Assembly: GCA_029945495.1 (NCBI GenBank)
Contig: JAQSCR010000474.1
Location: 1-12,000 of the forward strand
Direction: 5' to 3'
Length of the DNA stretch: 12,000 bases
From: Pseudolabrys sp.
Lineage (GTDB): Bacteria > Pseudomonadota > Alphaproteobacteria > Rhizobiales > Xanthobacteraceae
The notes beneath the pieces are model-generated. The model did no database searches. It was given only the letters and a program-made list of their open reading frames with translations, and was not told the origin of the DNA. The translations under genes were made by a program, and so were the position numbers. This document shows, in pieces, positions 8,125 to 12,000 of this stretch (position 1 is its first letter; the number at the start of each line of letters is the position of its first letter).

Positions 8125-9360
8125 ATGAGCACTTCAGTTTCCCCCCTCGCCCCCACCAACGTACCCGACATGCCGGAGATCGCTGGCGTTCGGCTGGCGA
8201 CCGCCGAAGCGGGCATCCGCTACAAGAACCGCACCGATGTGCTGCTGGTTCTGTTCGAAGCCGGCACCACTGTGGCCGGCGTGTTCACCAAGTCGAAATG
8301 CCCATCGGCACCGGTCGAATGGTGCCGCGCCAATCTGAAGTCGGGGAAAGCCCGCGCGCTGGTGGTCAATTCCGGCAACGCCAATGCCTTCACCGGCAAG
8401 AACGGCCGGGCGTCCACCAAGCTGACCGCCGACATCGCCGCCAAGGCAGCCGGCTGCAAGACGGCGGAGATTTTCCTCGCCTCGACCGGCGTCATCGGCG
8501 AACCGCTCGATGCCTCGAAATTCGCGCCTGTCATGCAAAGCCTGAACGAGCGCGCACGGGCAGGCGACTTCGCCGCCGCCGCCAAGGCGATCATGACCAC
8601 CGATACCTTCCCCAAGGTGGCGACCGCGACCGCCAAGATCGGCAAAGCCAAGGTCACCATCAACGGCATCGCCAAAGGCGCCGGCATGATCGCGCCCGAC
8701 ATGGCGACGATGCTGTCGTTCGTCTTCACCGATGCGGCGATCTCAGGCCCCGCTTTGCAGGCGCTGCTCAAGGACGGTGTCACCGACACCTTCAACGCCG
8801 TCACCATCGACGGCGACACCTCGACCTCCGACACGCTGATGATGTTCGCCACCGGCAAAGCCAAGGACTGCCCGCGCATCGCCCGCGCCAGCGACCCGCG
8901 CCTGAAGGCCTACAAGAAGGCGTTGCAGCAGGTGCTCGCCAATCTCGCCGAACAGGTGGCGCGCGATGGCGAAGGCGCGCGCAAGCTGGTCGAGATCGTC
9001 GTCGAGGGCGCCGTGTCGAAAGCCTCGGCGCGCAAAGTCGCCATGTCGATCGCCAATTCGCCGCTGGTGAAGACCGCGATCGCCGGCGAGGACGCCAATT
9101 GGGGCCGCGTCGTCATGGCCGTCGGCAAGGCCGGCGAGCCGGCCGACCGCGACAAACTTTCGATCTGGTTCGGCGGCATCCGCGTCGCGCACAAAGGCGC
9201 GCGTGATCCCGGCTATAACGAAGCGGCAGTCAGCACCGAAATGAAAAAGCCGGAGATTTATCTCAAAGTGGCGCTCGGCCTCGGCAAGGGCCGCGACCGT
9301 GTGCTGACCTGCGACCTGACCAAGGAATATATCGCGATCAACGGCGACTACCGGTCTTAA
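8125..9360 (+). CDS. argJ: Glutamate N-acetyltransferase (ornithine acetyltransferase) ArgJ
   Basis: ArgJ transfers the acetyl group of N-acetylornithine to glutamate, recycling acetyl in arginine biosynthesis. Some members also use acetyl-CoA (bifunctional), which the sequence alone cannot settle. The 411-residue length is standard. The precursor cuts itself between Ala194 and Thr195 in KGAGMIAPDMATMLSF (184-199), and Thr195 becomes the nucleophile of the beta chain. Lys184 and the oxyanion-hole Thr-Gly in ASTGVIGE (119-126) are present. The C-terminal half has AGEDANWGRV and ends YIAINGDYRS, the family's near-invariant tail. The ATG at 8125 starts a sensible N-terminus but has only a weak GGAT ahead of it. 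It follows the isomerase gene and precedes mutT, a gene order I recall from Rhizobiales. Confidence 0.98.
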   Translation: MSTSVSPLAPTNVPDMPEIAGVRLATAEAGIRYKNRTDVLLVLFEAGTTVAGVFTKSKCPSAPVEWCRANLKSGKARALVVNSGNANAFTGKNGRASTKLTADIAAKAAGCKTAEIFLASTGVIGEPLDASKFAPVMQSLNERARAGDFAAAAKAIMTTDTFPKVATATAKIGKAKVTINGIAKGAGMIAPDMATMLSFVFTDAAISGPALQALLKDGVTDTFNAVTIDGDTSTSDTLMMFATGKAKDCPRIARASDPRLKAYKKALQQVLANLAEQVARDGEGARKLVEIVVEGAVSKASARKVAMSIANSPLVKTAIAGEDANWGRVVMAVGKAGEPADRDKLSIWFGGIRVAHKGARDPGYNEAAVSTEMKKPEIYLKVALGLGKGRDRVLTCDLTKEYIAINGDYRS

Positions 9361-9363
9361 GGT

Positions 9364-9415
9364 CCTGTTCACCATCGCGGCACTTGAAACTTAATGCATC
9401 TCTCGGTTGAACAGG
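9364..9415 (+). terminator. Inverted repeat after argJ, possible weak terminator
   Basis: CCTGTTCA (9364-9371) is the exact inverse complement of TGAACAGG (9408-9415), which is followed by TTTTACC. The 36-base loop is long for an intrinsic terminator, so this is tentative. It would separate argJ from the mutT group. Confidence 0.35.
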
Positions 9416-9452
9416 TTTTACCCCGGCCTTCCTATCATCGAGGGGCAAAGGC

Positions 9453-9857
9453 GTGAGCGTCAAAATCGTCCTTGTTGCTGCCTGCGCTCTGGTCGATGCC
9501 GACGGCCGCGTACTGCTCGCACAGCGTCCGCCGGGCAAGCCGATGGCGGGCTTGTGGGAGTTTCCCGGCGGCAAGATCGAGGACGGCGAACTGCCGGAGC
9601 AGAGTCTGATCCGGGAACTGAAAGAGGAACTGGGGATCGTCGTCAGCGAAGCCTGTCTGGCGCCACTCACATTCGCCAGCCACAGCTACCCGGATTTTCA
9701 TCTGCTGATGCCGCTGTTTGTCTGCCGGCGTTGGCAAGGAACGGTCACCGCGATGGAAGGACAGCAGCTTGCCTGGGTGAAGCCGAACCGGTTGCGGGAC
9801 TACGACATGCCGCCGGCCGACGTGCCGCTGGTGTCGCATCTGATGGCGCTGCTCTAA
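9453..9857 (+). CDS. mutT: Nudix hydrolase, MutT-type (8-oxo-dGTP diphosphatase)
   Basis: A 134-residue cytoplasmic pyrophosphohydrolase that most likely removes 8-oxo-dGTP from the nucleotide pool, preventing A:T to C:G mutations. The complete Nudix box is visible: Gly40, Glu46, then Arg54-Glu55-Leu56, Glu58-Glu59 and Gly61-Ile62. LLAQRPPGKPMAGLWEFPGG is the MutT-type lead-in. The length equals that of classical MutT. It begins with GTG at 9453, seven bases after GAGGGG (9440-9445). It lies downstream of argJ and 31 bases before a pilin-like gene. Substrate inferred from resemblance to MutT rather than other Nudix groups. Confidence 0.93.
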   Translation: MSVKIVLVAACALVDADGRVLLAQRPPGKPMAGLWEFPGGKIEDGELPEQSLIRELKEELGIVVSEACLAPLTFASHSYPDFHLLMPLFVCRRWQGTVTAMEGQQLAWVKPNRLRDYDMPPADVPLVSHLMALL

Positions 9858-9874
9858 TCTGGGTCGAGACGCAG

Positions 9875-9879
9875 AAGGA
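9875..9879 (+). promoter_or_regulatory. Ribosome binding site deciding the Flp pilin start
   Basis: AAGGA lies only three bases before the ATG at 9883 but nine bases before the ATG at 9889. The second spacing is workable and the first is too short, so 9889 is the better start. Confidence 0.6.
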
Positions 9880-9888
9880 TAGATGCCC

Positions 9889-10068
9889 ATGCGCCGCGCA
9901 ATGATCGTCCGCCTGCTCCGCCGCTTGCTGCGCAACCGAAGTGGCGCGACGGCCATCGAATACGCGCTTATCGCGGGGGGAATCGCCGGCGTCCTGGCAG
10001 GCGCCATCGCAACCCTCGGCGGCTCGGTCACCGCCCTGTGGGCGACGGTCCAAGCCGCGTTCCCCTAG
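9889..10068 (+). CDS. Flp/Fap-type IVb pilin precursor
   Basis: A 59-residue tiny prepilin. The positively charged leader (MRRAMIVRLLRRLLRNRSG) ends in Gly19, where a CpaA/TadV-type prepilin peptidase would cut. The mature part begins ATAIEYALIAGGIAG, with the hallmark Glu at +5 and Tyr at +6, followed by one hydrophobic helix. Flp pilins build tad (tight adherence) pili or act as pseudopilins. No cpa/tad assembly gene is visible here: neighbours are mutT, 31 bases upstream, and a DUF962 gene 69 bases downstream. It is either an isolated extra pilin using machinery encoded elsewhere or a small membrane protein co-opted from this family. Starts at 9883 or 9901 are possible. Confidence 0.88.
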   Translation: MRRAMIVRLLRRLLRNRSGATAIEYALIAGGIAGVLAGAIATLGGSVTALWATVQAAFP

Positions 10069-10076
10069 CTGTCCCT

Positions 10077-10086
10077 CCCGATCGGG
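10077..10086. repeat. Short palindrome after the pilin gene
   Basis: CCCGATCGGG is a perfect 10-base palindrome nine bases after the pilin stop. Its left half can also pair with ATCGGG at 10123-10128, next to the following gene's Shine-Dalgarno. No T-run follows, so it is not a clear terminator. Confidence 0.35.
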
Positions 10087-10125
10087 CGTAGGCTGATTGC
10101 AATGGCCCGCTAGAGCCCAGCAATC

Positions 10126-10132
10126 GGGGAGG
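10126..10132 (+). promoter_or_regulatory. Ribosome binding site deciding the Mpo1-like start
   Basis: GGGGAGG sits two bases before a GTG (10135) and five bases before an ATG (10138). The ATG has the workable spacing and is the better start codon. Confidence 0.6.
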
Positions 10133-10137
10133 ACGTG

Positions 10138-10626
10138 ATGGCTGCTTCCTTGGACAGCTTCTTCGCGCGCCAGCTTGCGACCTATGCCAGCTACCACCGC
10201 GACGGCCGCAACCGCGCCACGCATTTCATCGGCATTCCGGCCATCGTGTTTTCGATTTTGGTGCCGCTGGCGCTGGTCAGCGATTCAGGCATTTCGCTGG
10301 CCGTGCTGGTCGGCATCCTCGCGGTCATCGGCTGGATCTGTCTCGACCGCATGATCGGCATCGCCATGATCGCGATGGTGCTGCCCTTCGTGCTGATCGC
10401 CGACTGGATCGCGCGCAGCTACAGCAGCGAAACCGCGTGGGCGGTGTTCGCGGTGTTTTTTATCGGCGGCTGGGCGTTCCAGTTGGTTGGCCACGTCTGG
10501 GAAGGTCGCCGTCCGGCCTTGGCCGATAATCTGTTCCAGGCCTTCATCGGACCGATGTTCATCATGGCCGAAATCCTGATGGCGCTCGGCCTGAAGCAGG
10601 AGCTCAAGGCCGTCATCGAGCATTAG
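10138..10626 (+). CDS. Mpo1-like (DUF962/YGL010w family) membrane protein, possible 2-hydroxy fatty acid dioxygenase
   Basis: A 162-residue inner-membrane protein. The family signature is plain: YHRDGRNRATHFIGIP (19-34) with His20 and His29, then VGHVWEGRRPALADN (117-131) with His119, and LFQAFIGPMF. Four or five hydrophobic segments are visible (about 34-48, 53-68, 72-90, 101-118, 137-152). Yeast Mpo1 is an iron-dependent dioxygenase that shortens 2-hydroxy fatty acids by alpha-oxidation, and conserved histidines are thought to hold the iron. Bacterial members are much less studied. 2-hydroxylated fatty acids occur in rhizobial lipids, so the same reaction is plausible but inferred. It converges with the downstream methyltransferase gene with only three bases between stop codons. 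Confidence 0.88.
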   Translation: MAASLDSFFARQLATYASYHRDGRNRATHFIGIPAIVFSILVPLALVSDSGISLAVLVGILAVIGWICLDRMIGIAMIAMVLPFVLIADWIARSYSSETAWAVFAVFFIGGWAFQLVGHVWEGRRPALADNLFQAFIGPMFIMAEILMALGLKQELKAVIEH

Positions 10627-10629
10627 CGC

Positions 10630-11526
10630 TTATTGTCCGGTCTTGTCGCCGGCCGAGTGTTCCTTGGTGCCAAGCACATCGGCCAGCCGCTGCGCGGCGG
10701 AGCCGGGCTTGAGCGGCTTCTGCTGGCTTTCGTGCGGCGCCCAGCCGGTCAGCCAGACGATCTCGAAGGTGGTGCGCAGCCGGCCGTCGGCGTCGGCGAA
10801 GCGGCGCGCATAAATCTCCAGCATCCGCTGCAAGGTTGCGCGCTTGAGCGGCGTGCGCCGCCGCTCGGTCAACACGTTGGTCGCGCCCATCGCCCGCAGA
10901 TCGCGCATCAAGGCCAGCGGATTGTCGTAGCGCACCGTCAGCCGGTCCGAATCGACGACCGGCAGCGCGAAGCCGGCGCGCTGCAACAGCGCGCCGAGAT
11001 CGCGGATATCGGCAAAAGGCGCGACGCGCGGCGAGATGCCGCCTTCGATCTCGCTTTCGGCCTCGGCGAAAGCCTCGCGCAACTCGCTGAGACTGTCGCC
11101 GCCGATCATCGCCGCCAATAGCAGGCCGTCCGGCCGCAACGCGCGGCGAATCTGGATCAGCGTGCCCGGCAAGTCATTGACGAATTGCAGCGCCAATGCC
11201 GACACCACCAGATCGAGCGAAGCATCGGCAAACGGCAAGGCTTCCTCGTCGGCCACGACCTGAAGCGATGACGCTTGCGTCATGACGGCCGGCGACGCGG
11301 CAATCATGGTGGCGATCTTGTCGTTGGCCGCCAGCACGCGTCGCAGCGCGTCGGTCACTGTCCCGAGATCGACGGCACGCTCGAACTGCCGCAGCACCAC
11401 CGCCAGCCGCTCGCCCATCTCCTCGGCTACACGCTCGAGCAGAAACGTCGCCGGGCCGCCGGCGCGGGCGCGATCCTGCCGTGCGCGCAGCAGATTACGG
11501 TCGAATATGGTCGGGCTTTGCGACAT
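10630..11526 (-). CDS. SAM-dependent methyltransferase-fold protein, NDUFAF5/BioC-like
   Basis: A 298-residue class I methyltransferase-fold protein. MSQSPTIFDRNLLRARQDRA at the start and WLTGWAPHESQQKPLKPGSA near the end are characteristic of the alphaproteobacterial relatives of mitochondrial NDUFAF5, a complex I assembly factor that hydroxylates an arginine of NDUFS7. BioC (malonyl-carrier methylation in biotin synthesis) is the alternative. The SAM motif I reads FERAVDLGTVTDALRRVL, poor in the usual glycines. LRPDGLLLAAMIGGDSLSELREAF is well conserved. I chose the ATG at 11526 because AAGGA lies six bases upstream; the open frame continues to 11775, but that part is antisense to comF. Starts of this gene and comF are 16 bases apart. 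Confidence 0.88.
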   Translation of the reverse strand: MSQSPTIFDRNLLRARQDRARAGGPATFLLERVAEEMGERLAVVLRQFERAVDLGTVTDALRRVLAANDKIATMIAASPAVMTQASSLQVVADEEALPFADASLDLVVSALALQFVNDLPGTLIQIRRALRPDGLLLAAMIGGDSLSELREAFAEAESEIEGGISPRVAPFADIRDLGALLQRAGFALPVVDSDRLTVRYDNPLALMRDLRAMGATNVLTERRRTPLKRATLQRMLEIYARRFADADGRLRTTFEIVWLTGWAPHESQQKPLKPGSAAQRLADVLGTKEHSAGDKTGQ

Positions 11527-11532
11527 CTGGTA

Positions 11533-11537
11533 TCCTT
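11533..11537 (-). promoter_or_regulatory. Ribosome binding site deciding the methyltransferase start
   Basis: On the minus strand AAGGA lies six bases before the ATG at 11526. It falls inside the 16-base gap to comF, so this binding site fills most of the space between the two divergent starts. It rules against the upstream in-frame starts. Confidence 0.6.
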
Positions 11538-11542
11538 GCAGC

Positions 11543-12000
11543 ATGAACCAGTCTGTCTCGGCAAGCGGAGAACAGGCGGAGGCGCCCTCGCGCTTGGCAA
11601 AGGCGCGCGGCGGATTGCGCGCCGCATTACGCACCGTGCTCGATGCGGCGCTGCCGCCTTTGTGCCCGTCCTGCCGCGAACCGCTCGACGACGGTGTCGG
11701 ACTATGCGCCACGTGCTGGTCGAAGCTGTCGCTGATCGAGCCGCCGTTCTGCGCCCGGCTCGGCATCCCCTTCACTTACGATCCCGGCCCCGGCCTGTTG
11801 TCGATGGAGGCCATGGCCAATCCGCCGGCCTATGACCGGGCGCGGGCGGCGGTGCGCTATGACGAGGTGGCGCGCAAGCTGGTGCTGGCCTTCAAATATG
11901 CCGACCGGCTGGATTTTGCCCCGATGATGGGGCGCTGGATGGCGCGCGCCGGTCGCGAACTGCTGACTGAGGCCGACGCGCTGATGCCGGTACCGCTGCA
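11543..12000 (+). CDS. comF: ComF family protein (partial, C-terminus beyond window)
   Basis: A phosphoribosyltransferase-fold protein related to ComFC/GntX, linked with DNA uptake and processing in some bacteria but with no settled enzymatic role. The first 152 residues are present. After a basic N-terminal helix comes a four-cysteine zinc ribbon (Cys41, Cys44, Cys55, Cys58) in LPPLCPSCREPL...GLCATCWS. Further on are the family's AYDRARAAVRYDEVARKLVLAFKYADR segment (residues 97-123) and ADALMPVPL, which leads into the phosphoribosyl-diphosphate-binding half outside the window. The ATG at 11543 has no good Shine-Dalgarno, because the short gap to the divergent methyltransferase leaves little room. 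comF next to this methyltransferase is an arrangement I recall from Rhizobiales. Confidence 0.92.
   Translation, partial: MNQSVSASGEQAEAPSRLAKARGGLRAALRTVLDAALPPLCPSCREPLDDGVGLCATCWSKLSLIEPPFCARLGIPFTYDPGPGLLSMEAMANPPAYDRARAAVRYDEVARKLVLAFKYADRLDFAPMMGRWMARAGRELLTEADALMPVPL

Noticed and set aside
8031..9206. A 391-codon open frame overlapping argJ in another frame
   Set aside because: The product is extremely rich in arginine and glycine with no motif. argJ in the other frame is complete from start to the family's conserved tail.
11527..11775. N-terminal extension of the methyltransferase to 381 residues
   Set aside because: The extra 83 residues are low-complexity and antisense to comF. 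A good ribosome binding site and the conserved family N-terminus mark the start at 11526.

Overview
This looks like chromosomal DNA from a GC-rich alphaproteobacterium. Gene content points to the Rhizobiales (Hyphomicrobiales), probably near Bradyrhizobium, Rhodopseudomonas or Xanthobacteraceae. That placement is an inference from gene order (secA, parvulin isomerase, argJ, mutT; a NDUFAF5-like methyltransferase divergent from comF) and from a small palindromic repeat at 6711-6759 of a kind I associate with this order. Most of the window is ordinary housekeeping DNA. I see no CRISPR array, phage, insertion sequence, tRNA or rRNA, and nothing I can honestly call an undescribed multi-gene system. 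The best leads are regulatory.

Left part (1-3770): an ABC-transporter substrate-binding protein runs off the left edge on the minus strand. Behind it on the same strand lies a GntR/FCD-family regulator (1666-2373). The 498-base gap between them holds a sigma70-like promoter (TTGACA, 17 bases, TAGCAT) whose spacer contains a perfect 12-base palindrome, followed by a structured leader of about 280 bases with a very strong Shine-Dalgarno sequence and a possible 17-codon leader ORF. Next comes a glyoxalase-fold (VOC) enzyme on the minus strand, divergent from a MarR regulator. A perfect 14-base palindrome overlaps the enzyme's putative promoter.

Middle (3798-9360): secA on the minus strand is divergent from a secreted parvulin-type prolyl isomerase on the plus strand, so translocation and periplasmic folding genes sit back to back. 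Two long stem-loops in tandem follow the isomerase, then argJ (arginine biosynthesis).

Right part (9453-12000): a MutT-type Nudix hydrolase, a tiny Flp-type pilin gene without visible pilus-assembly genes, and an Mpo1-like (DUF962) membrane protein lie in a row on the plus strand. The Mpo1-like gene converges, with a 3-base gap, on a NDUFAF5/BioC-like methyltransferase. That gene is divergent, with a 16-base gap, from comF, which runs off the right edge.
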